DNA of 64,000 nucleotides from Sphaerochaeta sp032144095 (GTDB taxonomy: Bacteria > Spirochaetota > Spirochaetia > Sphaerochaetales > Sphaerochaetaceae): assembly GCF_032144095.1 (NCBI RefSeq), contig NZ_JAVSNJ010000009.1, positions 29,142 to 93,141 of the forward strand. The letters are read 5' to 3'. This document shows, piece after piece, positions 16,984 through 25,652 of this stretch. The notes under the pieces are model-generated. The model searched no databases. It was not told the origin of the DNA and was given only the letters and a program-made list of their open reading frames with translations. Numbering within the stretch: the first letter of the stretch is position 1; the number at the start of each line of letters is the position of its first letter. Made by a program: the position numbers and the translations under genes.

Positions 16984-18959
16984 GGTTTCTTCCTCATGAC
17001 ATCAAGTATGATCTGCCCTGTCACCGGGACTTGGGGGATGTGGGAGCCAAGGGCCTGCTGCAGGGCGGAGACGTAGGCTGCCGTCACCGTGCCTTTCAGG
17101 GCACTGGTTATGGAGGAGGATATCTGCTCCCCTTCCGTTTTTATCACAATGTCTATGCCAAAGCTCTTGTCGCTTGAGAGTATAGCACCTCCTTCCCTGA
17201 GGGTGCTTACAATAGTATGGCGTATCTTGCTTTTCAGGGACTGTTCGTCGAAGAGCAGCCCCGTCGAGATGGTTACCCAGACGTTGCGAACAATCGGCTG
17301 GAGGGTCACTGCGTTGATCTCAAGCTCAATGCACAGTGCAACCCAGCTGTTGGAGGCAAAGAGAGATCCCTTTGCCCCACCCATACGGGCGTTGAGCACG
17401 CTTTCGCAGATGGGAAGGGGCTGGACAAACCGCTTTTCCTTGATCTGGGCACACGCCCTCTGGATCTGCTGGGGCATCCTTCCGCTGTTTGCCGAAAGCA
17501 CCGAGGGGCCGCTGTCGAGCAGTTCCTGTTCATCACTGGGAAAGGAGATGTTCCCTTTCTCCACCCCAAGCTCTTCGCAGATGATCTGTTTCCAGATCTC
17601 CACGCTCCCCCCGTTGGTGTAGAAGGAGGTGTTGCATTCAACCTTGTTGTTGGGGTTGAGCTGCACCTGTACCGACTGCTGGGGAAGGCCCTTGCACTCT
17701 GAGCTGAAGCCGCTGATGCCTGCACCGCACGCCATGGCAGTTCCTCTGCTGTAGTTGAAGAAGGTGGAGAGCTTGACCTTCATCTGGGCCTGCATCTCAT
17801 AGGCGGCGCTTTTTCGCTGGAAGTCCGATCGGTTGCAGACATCGGTGATGATGTCCTTCAGCTTCGCCATCTTGTCGAACCTGATCACCTGGATCTGGGA
17901 GGTGCTTTCAGTCGCAAACTTCAGCCTCCACGCATAGGAGGTGTAGCCGGTGAGCCTTGCCAGCTCGCTGTAGTGGCTTTCGGAGGAGGCGAGGGCATCG
18001 CAATAGCCCAGGTCCCCAAAGAAGTGTGCAGGGGGGGTGTTGCTTGTCATGAAGGTTATGGAGATGGCGAGGGCCTCAAGGGGATAGATGGGAACCAGGC
18101 CGGCAATGAGCTGGTTGGACATCTCTTCGGTAAACAAGGGGGCGCTACCCTGGTCGACCGTAACCGAGATGGATTCGGCCTGGGCCCTCCCGTCCTGATA
18201 GTACCAGCTCTTGCGCTGTATGACGATCTTCGGGCGGTGGCTCTCGATCTTGCACTGCAGCTCAACCGGACACTGACCCTTGATGCAGGCAACTGAGGCT
18301 ATGGCGGCCAAGGCCGTGGGGCCTATGAGCATCTCGTCATGGGGGGCATAGAAGGGAAGGCGGTGGATGATGATCCGCTTTTTGGGGATGGTGGTGACGT
18401 CGCTGACCGTCTCCCTTACATGGGAGGGCCATTGGGTGGGTAGGTAGATGTGCAGCTTATCGTCCTCGAAGCCCACACTGACCCGGCTGATGTTGTTGTT
18501 GGTGTATCCGGAGCCCGAGAAACGGTAGGTGCGCTCCATCGTCTTGAGCTGTACATCGGCCGTTGCTGTTTCCAGGTTCCCATAGCGGTAGGTGAAGGGA
18601 GCAGAGATGATCTGCTCCGACTTGGAGGATATGGTTGGCAGCAGTTCTGTTGAAGATGAGAGCTGGTAGGAGATGTCTATTTCCTTGCTTTTGAGCTCTA
18701 CCGATTCGCTGTCAAAGCCGAAGAGGGCGAGGATGGGTTGATGGAGGTAGGAGACCTGCGATGATGTCAGCAGGGCTGTTGCGTTGTCCAGTACTCTGAT
18801 GCGGTTGGTCCCGGGGATATCCCTGGCTGCAACCAGCACATAGTTGTTGTCCAGGGTCGGGAGCTTGATCTCCTCGATCTTGCCGGCCTCGATCGAGGAG
18901 GTGATGATGATTCCGTGAAGCAGGTTTGCTTTGTTGATGGTCCCTCTCTTGTCTATCAT
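16980..18959 (-). CDS. Divergent molybdopterin-type (large) subunit, xanthine-dehydrogenase family
   Basis: About 659 residues from the ATG at 18959 (MIDKRGTINKANLLHGIII); 18995 is an alternative start. The overall order follows family large subunits: LPTQWPSHVRETVSDV (usual TQ-P---R), TALAAIASVACIKGQCPVELQCK, SRGTAMACGAGISGF, and a C-terminal GE-containing segment. However, where the family has GGGFGGK(E) this protein reads LPFYAPHDEML, and the RG-G-PQ and GQG regions are also altered. It is short compared with typical large subunits (~700-780). Whether it binds molybdopterin is therefore doubtful. A GATAAT box lies just upstream of 18995. Confidence 0.65.
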   Translation of the reverse strand: MIDKRGTINKANLLHGIIITSSIEAGKIEEIKLPTLDNNYVLVAARDIPGTNRIRVLDNATALLTSSQVSYLHQPILALFGFDSESVELKSKEIDISYQLSSSTELLPTISSKSEQIISAPFTYRYGNLETATADVQLKTMERTYRFSGSGYTNNNISRVSVGFEDDKLHIYLPTQWPSHVRETVSDVTTIPKKRIIIHRLPFYAPHDEMLIGPTALAAIASVACIKGQCPVELQCKIESHRPKIVIQRKSWYYQDGRAQAESISVTVDQGSAPLFTEEMSNQLIAGLVPIYPLEALAISITFMTSNTPPAHFFGDLGYCDALASSESHYSELARLTGYTSYAWRLKFATESTSQIQVIRFDKMAKLKDIITDVCNRSDFQRKSAAYEMQAQMKVKLSTFFNYSRGTAMACGAGISGFSSECKGLPQQSVQVQLNPNNKVECNTSFYTNGGSVEIWKQIICEELGVEKGNISFPSDEQELLDSGPSVLSANSGRMPQQIQRACAQIKEKRFVQPLPICESVLNARMGGAKGSLFASNSWVALCIELEINAVTLQPIVRNVWVTISTGLLFDEQSLKSKIRHTIVSTLREGGAILSSDKSFGIDIVIKTEGEQISSSITSALKGTVTAAYVSALQQALGSHIPQVPVTGQIILDVMRKKP

Positions 18960-19036
18960 GATCCGGCTTTCCTCTCTCGGTAAGAAAGATACCATGTTGA
19001 CTCATTATCTGCAATGAGAGAAAGCTCATCCTCTGC

Positions 19037-19066
19037 TTGCAAAACAGTGGTGAGGGAGGGTACCAT
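19037..19066 (+). promoter_or_regulatory. Promoter of ligA (leaderless start)
   Basis: TTGCAA (19037-19042), 18-bp spacer, TACCAT (19061-19066). The ATG at 19073 follows after six bases, so the transcript should begin at or very near the start codon. The region lies between ligA and the divergent molybdenum-hydroxylase-like operon. Confidence 0.45.
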
Positions 19067-19072
19067 ACCTGC

Positions 19073-21184
19073 ATGAACACCCATGAAGAAACGGTTCGTC
19101 TGGAGGTACAGGCTCTCTCCGATACGCTGAGGGCCTACCAGAAGGCCTATTATGTCGAGAACAGACCACTGGTGAAGGATGTCGAATACGACCGACTGTT
19201 CGACCGGTTGCAAAGCCTGGAGGAGGCATACCCAAGCCTCCGGTTCCCTGACTCGCCCACCCTCAGGGTAGGGAGTGACCTCACCAGTGAATTCCCTGAA
19301 GTGGAGCACACCATCCCGGTCCTCAGCCTGGACAAGGCATACAGCAGTGAGGCCCTCTCCTCCTGGATGGCAAGGACTGAGGCAAAGTGTGGCCAAGATC
19401 TCTCCTTTGTCGTGGAAGAGAAGATCGATGGGGTCTCCATTGTCCTCTATTACGAGAAGGGCCTGCTGGTGAGGGCCGTTACCCGGGGCAATGGGGCGGT
19501 GGGCAATGATGTGACGGCAAACATACGGACCATCGCCAGCATACCCCTGAGGCTCCCTGAAGAGGTGACCGTCGCTGTCCGTGGCGAGGTATTCCTCCCC
19601 AAGGCTGAGTTTCTTGAGCTGAACAAGGGCATGGAGGTCCCCTACGCCAATCCCAGGAACCTGGCTGCCGGGACCATCAGGAGGATAAAGAGCAGCGAGG
19701 TTGCCAAGGTTCCCTTGAGGATCTTCGTCTATGAGGGTTTCTGGCAGGACCAGTCTCTGTTTGCTGACCACCTCGCCATCCTGGCCGAACTCGCCTCCTA
19801 TGGCTTCTCGCTCAACCCTACCATTGCCCTTGTCTGTAAGGAAAAAGAGGAGGCAGAGGCAAGACTGGAGAAGGTTTCCCTGCAAGGCTCGGCCCTCAGT
19901 TTCGCTGATGTGGACGACTATGTAAGGATGCATACCGCCGAAAGGGCCTCCCTTGCCTATGAGATCGATGGCCTGGTCATCAAGGTAGACGAGCTTTCTG
20001 TACGGGAAAGCCTGGGGTACACCGAACACCATCCGCGCTGGGCCCTCGCCTACAAGTTCGAATCCCCACAGGCCCTGACCGTAGTGGAGAATATTGAGGT
20101 GCAGGTTGGGCGCACCGGAAGGATAACCCCGGTTGCGAGGGTTGTGCCCGTCTTGGTCGGCGGCTCCACCGTCTCGAACATCACCTTGCACAACCAGACC
20201 TACATCGACATGCTCGAGCTTGCGATAGGCGACAGTGTCGAGATTTCCAAGCGGGGTGATGTTATCCCGGCCGTTGAGCGTGTCATCGAAAAGAATGAGA
20301 TGGGTAATGGGGTATGGCACCTTCCGGATGTCTGTCCCAGTTGCTCTTCTGCCCTGGTAGCCAGAGGGGGGCACACCTTCTGTCCAAACGTCTCCTGTCC
20401 CGACCAGATACGCTCCCGCCTGGAGTTCTTCGTAGGGAAGGCCCAGATGGATATCGATGCACTGGGGCCCGAGACGATCGGGGTCCTCATAGGGTTGGGC
20501 CTGCTCAAGGATGTGGATGACCTCTACACGATCGACTACGAGAAGGCCCTCTGCGACCAGGTTGGGTTTGGCGAGAAGAAGATTGCGGCCATCAAGATGG
20601 GGGTGGAGAAGAGCAAGGCCCAGCCGTTCAGGCGGGTCATCACCTCCCTTGGCATTGCAGAGATAGGCAAGAAGGCTGCAGACCTTCTGGTCAGCTCCGG
20701 CATACAATCCATGGAGGAGTTGCTGGCCATCGCAGACAGGGACGATGTAGAGAGGCTGACCTCCATCAAGCAGATTGGGCCCAAGATCGCCCGTCTGCTT
20801 ATCGATGGCCTCAACGACCCTGCTATGCGCCGCCGCATCGCTGCCTTGTGTGAGGCTGGCTTGCAGTGTGAAGAAAAGGAGCCGCCATCCAAGGCTGAAG
20901 AGCAGAGCTTTGCAGGCCAGGTGTGGTGCGTAACCGGATCGTTCGAACAGTTCAACCCACGCACCCTTGCCTTGGATGAGATCGAAAGACGGGGTGGGCG
21001 GACCACAAGCTCGGTAACCGGCAAGACGACCCATCTGCTTGCAGGCAGTGGCGCGGGTAGCAAGCTGGCCCAGGCCACCAAGCTAGGTGTTGAGATAGTC
21101 GACGAGCAACGGTTCCTCTCCATGCTCAAAGAAGAAAAAACTGCACAAAAGAGCGGACAAATGCAGGGGGAATTCTCTTTTTAG
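19073..21184 (+). CDS. ligA: NAD-dependent DNA ligase
   Basis: 703 residues. Family order is complete: domain Ia (YDRLFDRLQSLE), adenylation domain with the active-site lysine in EEKIDGVSIVLYYEKG, RGEVFLPKAEF and NPRNLAAGTIRR, OB fold, a four-cysteine zinc finger (CPSCSSALVARGG...FCPNVSCPDQ), helix-hairpin-helix repeats (IKQIGPKIARLLIDGL) and a C-terminal BRCT domain (GRTTSSVTGKTTHLLAG). It seals nicks during replication. The start at 19073 (MNTHEETVRLEV) is preferred over an upstream in-frame codon because the promoter occupies the intervening bases. Confidence 0.97.
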   Translation: MNTHEETVRLEVQALSDTLRAYQKAYYVENRPLVKDVEYDRLFDRLQSLEEAYPSLRFPDSPTLRVGSDLTSEFPEVEHTIPVLSLDKAYSSEALSSWMARTEAKCGQDLSFVVEEKIDGVSIVLYYEKGLLVRAVTRGNGAVGNDVTANIRTIASIPLRLPEEVTVAVRGEVFLPKAEFLELNKGMEVPYANPRNLAAGTIRRIKSSEVAKVPLRIFVYEGFWQDQSLFADHLAILAELASYGFSLNPTIALVCKEKEEAEARLEKVSLQGSALSFADVDDYVRMHTAERASLAYEIDGLVIKVDELSVRESLGYTEHHPRWALAYKFESPQALTVVENIEVQVGRTGRITPVARVVPVLVGGSTVSNITLHNQTYIDMLELAIGDSVEISKRGDVIPAVERVIEKNEMGNGVWHLPDVCPSCSSALVARGGHTFCPNVSCPDQIRSRLEFFVGKAQMDIDALGPETIGVLIGLGLLKDVDDLYTIDYEKALCDQVGFGEKKIAAIKMGVEKSKAQPFRRVITSLGIAEIGKKAADLLVSSGIQSMEELLAIADRDDVERLTSIKQIGPKIARLLIDGLNDPAMRRRIAALCEAGLQCEEKEPPSKAEEQSFAGQVWCVTGSFEQFNPRTLALDEIERRGGRTTSSVTGKTTHLLAGSGAGSKLAQATKLGVEIVDEQRFLSMLKEEKTAQKSGQMQGEFSF

Positions 21185-21212
21185 TGACATTTACCGCAAA
21201 ACACTATATATA
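21184..21212 (+). promoter_or_regulatory. Promoter of the aminotransferase-HTH-PFK operon
   Basis: GTGACA (21184-21189), 17-bp spacer, TATATA (21207-21212), followed by GGAGGAG and the ATG at 21239. Unlike the leaderless genes nearby this one has an ordinary leader with a strong ribosome-binding site. Confidence 0.5.
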
Positions 21213-21238
21213 GAAAGAACACGAATGGAGGAGTCTAG

Positions 21239-22537
21239 ATGCACGAACTTGCCAATGAACTGAACATGACACTGAAAGGGACCATCGTTGACGAACTGTT
21301 TTCTGCTGTAGGCAAGAGAATGTTCTTTCCCAAGGGTATCGTTGCCCAGAGTGCTGAAGCCGGACAGAAGGCAACTCGCTTCAATGCAACCATCGGGATG
21401 GCTACCACAAAAGGCCAACCCATGCATCTGAGCGACATCTACAACCAGTTTGCCGGCAACGGCCTTACCCCTTCAGAGATCTTCTCCTACGCTCCTGGTG
21501 GTGGGGACCAGCAGCTGCGTTCTTTGTGGAAGGAGGAACTCTACAGGAAGAATCCCTCCCTCGTTGGCAAGGAGATTTCCCTGCCGATCGTCACCGGTGG
21601 GCTGACCCACGGCCTGAGCCTTCTTGGCCAGCTGTTTTTCCAGGAGGGCGATACCTTGGTGGTGCCCGACCTGGCCTGGGACAACTATGAGTTGATCTTC
21701 GCCCATCAGCTGAACGCCACCATCGAGACCTTTCCCCTCTACAATAAGGAGGGCGGCTTCAATGTGCAGGGCATGAAGGAGGCGCTTCAGGCTGTTCCTT
21801 CAGGGAAGGCTCGGGTGCTGTTGAACTTCCCCAACAACCCCACAGGGTTTACCCCCAGCAAACCGGAGATGAAGGCCATTGCAGAGGCTCTCATAGCCCT
21901 TGCCCAGGATGGGATGAAACTGATGGTAATTTCCGATGATGCATATTTTGGCCTCTTCTTTGAGGAAGAGACCGAAAAGGAGAGCCTGTTCTCCCTGCTC
22001 TGTGACGCACACCAGAATATCCTTGCGGTCAAGGCCGACGGGGCTACCAAGGAAGAGATGGTCTGGGGTTTCCGCATCGGCTTTGTGACCTATGCCTCCA
22101 AGGGCCTTACCAGTGCCCACTACGATGCACTGAACAAGAAGACGTTGGGCATCATCCGCAGCACGGTCTCCAGTTGCGACCGCCCGGGCCAGAGCCTGGT
22201 GCTCAAGGCCATGCGCGAGGGCAAGCACTACCGCGAGGACAAGGCCAAGGCCTTTGACGAGATGGAGAGAAGGTACCGCGCGATGGTCAAGGCCCTGAAG
22301 AAGTACGAGGGCAGTCCCTTGCTCAAGCCCTATCCCTTCAACAGTGGCTATTTCATGGCCTTCAGGTGCAAAGGCAGCTCGGAGACCTTGCGCAAGCATC
22401 TTCTGGATGCCTACCAGATCGGCTGCATCAATATCCAGAACACCACCCTCAGGCTTGCCTATTGTTCGGTGGAATGTGATAAGATAGAGGAACTGGTGGA
22501 ACTGGTCTACCAGGCGGCAGGAGAAGCATGGAACTAA
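21239..22537 (+). CDS. PLP-dependent class I/II aminotransferase
   Basis: 432 residues, fold-type I aminotransferase. Visible motifs: SYAPGGGDQQLRSLW, VTGGLTHGLSLLGQLFF, VVPDLAWDNY, LLNFPNNPTGFTPSK (PLP contact), VISDDAYFGLFFEEE (Asp/Tyr) and ADGATKEEMVWGFRIGF, where the lysine is the likely Schiff-base residue. It resembles aspartate/aromatic aminotransferase relatives; the amino acid used cannot be fixed. GGAGGAG precedes the ATG. The stop overlaps the HTH gene by 10 nt, the first link of a three-gene operon. Confidence 0.88.
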   Translation: MHELANELNMTLKGTIVDELFSAVGKRMFFPKGIVAQSAEAGQKATRFNATIGMATTKGQPMHLSDIYNQFAGNGLTPSEIFSYAPGGGDQQLRSLWKEELYRKNPSLVGKEISLPIVTGGLTHGLSLLGQLFFQEGDTLVVPDLAWDNYELIFAHQLNATIETFPLYNKEGGFNVQGMKEALQAVPSGKARVLLNFPNNPTGFTPSKPEMKAIAEALIALAQDGMKLMVISDDAYFGLFFEEETEKESLFSLLCDAHQNILAVKADGATKEEMVWGFRIGFVTYASKGLTSAHYDALNKKTLGIIRSTVSSCDRPGQSLVLKAMREGKHYREDKAKAFDEMERRYRAMVKALKKYEGSPLLKPYPFNSGYFMAFRCKGSSETLRKHLLDAYQIGCINIQNTTLRLAYCSVECDKIEELVELVYQAAGEAWN

Positions 22538-22905
22538 AAACGAAGCTCTATCTGGTCGATGAGGAAGGCAACAAGTTCATGGGTATCGGGGTGCTCTGGC
22601 TTTTGCAGCAGATCCAGACCCACAAGTCGTTGCGCCAGGGGGCCTCTGTGCTTGGCATCTCCTATTCCAAGGCCTTTTCCATGATCCGCAATCTTGAGAA
22701 AAGCCTGGGTGTTGCGGTTCTTGACCGGAGAAAGGGTGGGGCTGCTCGGGACGGAGCGACCCTCACACCCTTTGCCGAGCGCTTCATTGCATTGTATGAG
22801 TCGTTCGAGCAGGATGCCAAGCTCTCGCTGAACCAGCCCTATGAGAGGTTCAGGGGGGAGCTTTCCCACCTGTTTGAGGATGAAGATCACGGAGGAACAG
22901 AGTGA
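22528..22905 (+). CDS. ModE-type N-terminal winged-HTH regulator
   Basis: 125 residues. The central region (IGVLWLLQQIQTHKSLRQGASVLGISYSKAFSMIRNLEKSLGVAVLDRRKGG) is the winged helix-turn-helix of ModE/LysR-like proteins; GGAARDGATLTPFAERFIALYE completes the family signature. The molybdate-binding C-terminal domains of full ModE are absent, so any signal sensed is unknown. It is locked between the aminotransferase gene (10-nt overlap) and the PFK gene (GTGA overlap of 4 nt), suggesting control of its own operon. Single-domain proteins of this type are common, so molybdate control must not be assumed. Confidence 0.8.
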   Translation: MELKTKLYLVDEEGNKFMGIGVLWLLQQIQTHKSLRQGASVLGISYSKAFSMIRNLEKSLGVAVLDRRKGGAARDGATLTPFAERFIALYESFEQDAKLSLNQPYERFRGELSHLFEDEDHGGTE

Positions 22906-24242
22906 ACTCGAAGAAGATTGATTTTTCCATTCCCAATTTGGGTGAGGCCAAGATTTTCTCACCCATAATGATGAGCTCCACACGTAATGACGGACAGGCC
23001 GATTATGTGTCGGATGATGACCACATCCTGTACAGCATCGATACCGACATCGATGAAAAGGGTCATCCGGTTCCTCGCCACGATGAGACTGTAGAGCTTG
23101 CAGGCCCTCGGGAGAAAATCTACTACAATCCGGCCCATACCCATGCGGCCATCATCACCTGTGGCGGGATTTGTCCGGGTATGAACAATGTCATACGCGC
23201 GGTTGTGCGCTGTTTCTGGTACCGCTATGGGGTACGCCGTATCAGCGGTGTGCAGTTTGGCTACCAGGGGCTTCTGGAAAACAGCCCCTGGCCGCTCATC
23301 CCCCTCGATCCGGATATCGTCGATGAGATCCAGGAGAAGGGTGGCACCATTCTGGGCTCTGCCCGTGGTGGCGGAAAGAAGGTCGAGGAGATCGTGGATA
23401 CCCTTGAGAAGCTGAACATCAACATCCTGGTGACCATCGGCGGTGACGGGACCCTCCGGGGTGCCTTGGAGATCAGCGAGGAGATCAAGAGAAGGGGCCT
23501 GAAGATTTCGATCATCGGGATCCCCAAGACCATCGACAATGACCTCTCCTTTATCCAGAGCTCCTTTGGTATGGATACTGCAGTGCAACTGGCAGTGCCT
23601 GTCGTACGCTCTGCACACGTGGAAGCGAAGAACTCCATCAATGGCATCGGCCTGGTGAAGGTCATGGGACGCAATTCTGGCTTCATCGCCGCCAATACCT
23701 CCCTTGCCCAGAGCGATGTGAACTTCTGCCTCATCCCGGAGAACCCGTTCGACCTCGATGGCCCTCAGGGTTTCCTTGCCAACCTCCGTAGGAGGATGCT
23801 GGAAAGGGGCCATGCTGTGGTGCTTGTCTCTGAGGGTGCTGGGCAGGACCTGGCCCCATCCACCGGGGAGACCGATGCCTCGGGAAATGTCAGGTTCCAT
23901 GACATCGGCGTCTTCCTCAAGGAGAAGATCCTTGCCTACTTCGAGAAGGAGGGGATCGAGTGCAATGTAAAGTATATCGATCCTTCCTACATCATCCGTA
24001 GTGCCCCTGCAGACTCCTTTGATTCCATCTACTGTGCCCGACTGGGGGCCCATGCGGTGCATGCAGCCATGGCCGGGAAGACCCAGCTCATCATAGGCTT
24101 GATGAACAACAGGTTTGTCCATCTTCCTATCGGGGTGGCCATTGGTGCCCGAAACTATGTGGACCTAGAAGGGGCCCTGTGGAGGGATGTGCTTGAGAAT
24201 ACACGCCAGCCCTTCAGCATGAAGAATCCTAAGGAAGCATAG
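22902..24242 (+). CDS. 6-phosphofructokinase, long ATP-type (TP0542-like)
   Basis: 446 residues starting at GTG (22902), five bases after GGAGGA. Core motifs: TCGGICPGMNNVIRAVV, TIGGDGTLRGALEI, GIPKTIDNDLSFIQSSFGMDTAV, VMGRNSGFIAA and VSEGAGQD. The catalytic aspartate is in TIDND. Gly rather than Asp at the position after GGD (GGDG) favours ATP as phosphoryl donor, whereas the Lys in PKTIDND is shared with PPi-dependent enzymes; this combination is seen in the long ATP-PFK clade that includes spirochaete and plant enzymes. It catalyses the committed step of glycolysis, and an assay would settle ATP versus PPi. Confidence 0.88.
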   Translation: MNSKKIDFSIPNLGEAKIFSPIMMSSTRNDGQADYVSDDDHILYSIDTDIDEKGHPVPRHDETVELAGPREKIYYNPAHTHAAIITCGGICPGMNNVIRAVVRCFWYRYGVRRISGVQFGYQGLLENSPWPLIPLDPDIVDEIQEKGGTILGSARGGGKKVEEIVDTLEKLNINILVTIGGDGTLRGALEISEEIKRRGLKISIIGIPKTIDNDLSFIQSSFGMDTAVQLAVPVVRSAHVEAKNSINGIGLVKVMGRNSGFIAANTSLAQSDVNFCLIPENPFDLDGPQGFLANLRRRMLERGHAVVLVSEGAGQDLAPSTGETDASGNVRFHDIGVFLKEKILAYFEKEGIECNVKYIDPSYIIRSAPADSFDSIYCARLGAHAVHAAMAGKTQLIIGLMNNRFVHLPIGVAIGARNYVDLEGALWRDVLENTRQPFSMKNPKEA

Positions 24243-24279
24243 GGTCAGGTTTCAAGAATCAGAATTCAGAATTCAGGAT

Positions 24280-24304
24280 AGGGAGGTTGCAAGGCAGCCT
24301 CCCT
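24280..24304 (+). terminator. Terminator of the PFK operon
   Basis: AGGGAGGTTGC-AAG-GCAGCCTCCCT forms an 11-bp stem with one G-U pair and a three-base loop, followed by TTCTC. It lies 38 nt past the PFK stop and before the promoter of the BMP-family gene. Confidence 0.7.
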
Positions 24305-24381
24305 TTCTCGTTCGCGTGCCTGACAGCAAGGAGTGTGAAGGAGAACAATGGGGTAATTCTCATTTTGCTGCCTGTTTCGGT

Positions 24382-24411
24382 TTGACAGCCTACGCATCCT
24401 CTTCCTATAGT
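24382..24411 (+). promoter_or_regulatory. Strong sigma-70 promoter of the BMP-family gene
   Basis: TTGACA (24382-24387), 18-bp spacer, TATAGT (24406-24411). A GAGGAA ribosome-binding site and the ATG at 24434 follow. Confidence 0.75.
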
Positions 24412-24433
24412 TGAGCTAGCGAGGAATGAACAC

Positions 24434-25411
24434 ATGAAAAAACTGCTGGTATTGCTTGTGGTGCTCCTGGTCTCCCTATCCTTTGGGTTCGCCCAGGCAA
24501 ATACGGAGAAGCACCCTGATGAGATGATTCGCATCGGCCTGATCTGCGAAAGCACGGTCGATGACGGGCTTTGGTGCGAAAGCATGTACAAGGCTCTTCT
24601 TCGTGTGCAGCAAAGACGGGGGGATATCATTGTCGGACTGAGCGAAAAGGAGAATCCAGTTGCAGCGGGGACCGCGATCATGCAGTTCATCGCCCAAGGC
24701 TATGACATCATCATTGCCCACGGTGCCCAGTATGCCAGCATAGTAAAGGATTTGGCTCCAACCTACCCCTCTGTCATCTTCGCCTATGGCACCGGAGAGG
24801 ATACCTCCATGGAGAATGTCTTCTCCTACACCCCAAGGAGCGAGCAGACCGGATACCTCAATGGGATCGCTGCAGGGCTCAGCACCAAAAGCAACGTCAT
24901 CGGTCTCATAGGGTCTGTCGATGGTGGTGATGCCGCCCGCTATGACCGAGGCTTCATCCTTGGTGTACAGTCGGTCAACCCGAAGGCTGAGATCAAGGTG
25001 GTCCATACCGGTACCTATACTGACTATATCCGCTCTTCCCAGATGGCCCATCTCTATGTAAGGACAACGGGCGCAGACATCCTCAGCGGTTCTTCCCAGC
25101 AATCCAAGGGTGCTCTTCGTGCGGTTGAGGACTACCCAGGTGAGGATATCTTCTGGCTTGGGGTAGACCCCACCAGCCCCAAGGTCCTTGCTGCCCAGGC
25201 GTATAACTGGGTTCCCATGCTTGATTCCCTTCTGGAATACCGTAGCCGTGGAATCCATGGAGGCATCAATCTCCAATTGGACTTTGCCAACGGTGGCTTC
25301 TCCTACACCATAGTGACTGAAGATGTGCAGATACGGGATGCACTTTCCCAGGCAAAGGATAGGTTGACCAAGGAGACGCTCTCGATCGATTGGAAGAGTG
25401 TCAAACTGTAA
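24434..25411 (+). CDS. BMP/PnrA-family substrate-binding protein
   Basis: 325 residues. A Sec signal peptide (MKKLLVLLVVLLVSLSFGFAQA) ends in an AxA-type site with no lipobox cysteine, so it should be periplasmic and soluble. The mature part has the Bmp fold signature: IRIGLICESTVDDGLWCESMYKAL, a central DIIIAHGAQYASIVKDLAPTYPSVIFAYG and VIGLIGSVDGGDAARYDRGFILG. Family members bind purine nucleosides or related ligands for ABC importers. No ABC permease or ATPase is adjacent, so it acts as an orphan or with components encoded elsewhere. It has its own promoter and is monocistronic. Confidence 0.82.
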   Translation: MKKLLVLLVVLLVSLSFGFAQANTEKHPDEMIRIGLICESTVDDGLWCESMYKALLRVQQRRGDIIVGLSEKENPVAAGTAIMQFIAQGYDIIIAHGAQYASIVKDLAPTYPSVIFAYGTGEDTSMENVFSYTPRSEQTGYLNGIAAGLSTKSNVIGLIGSVDGGDAARYDRGFILGVQSVNPKAEIKVVHTGTYTDYIRSSQMAHLYVRTTGADILSGSSQQSKGALRAVEDYPGEDIFWLGVDPTSPKVLAAQAYNWVPMLDSLLEYRSRGIHGGINLQLDFANGGFSYTIVTEDVQIRDALSQAKDRLTKETLSIDWKSVKL

Positions 25412-25552
25412 AACCCCTTTGCTTGAATGATTTGGCCAAAGTTGCAAGAATTTTGTGAAACGAGAGCTATACACTATTTAACTAGTGACAATGTAACTAA
25501 AAGCAGGAAAAAGTTTTTGCAAAAAAGCGCATTTAGCTCTTGATTCTTTTTC

Positions 25553-25636
25553 CCGATGTTTGTAGTGTTCTATCCAGAAAGAGAACGACATGCTTCTGCG
25601 TCCGTTGGACCTGACAGCACAGTAATCGGATTTTTT
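25553..25636 (+). ncRNA. Candidate structured RNA (three-way-junction-like)
   Basis: CCGAT (25553-25557) pairs with ATCGG (25625-25629). Inside, GTTCT/AGAAC (25567-25571 / 25582-25586) forms one hairpin and GTCC-GTT-GGAC (25600-25610) another. The closing stem is followed directly by A and six Ts. An upstream TATACACTATTT stretch could be a -10 region. It matches no riboswitch or small-RNA family I can recall, and the stems are short, so chance folding is possible. Confidence 0.3.
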
Positions 25637-25652
25637 CTAACCTCCTTTTGTT

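Noticed and set aside
18956..21034. A 692-codon open frame opposite ligA
   Set aside because: Shadow of ligA; it resembles no family and has no start context.
22959..24122. A 387-codon open frame opposite the phosphofructokinase
   Set aside because: Shadow frame; the plus-strand gene has all PFK motifs.
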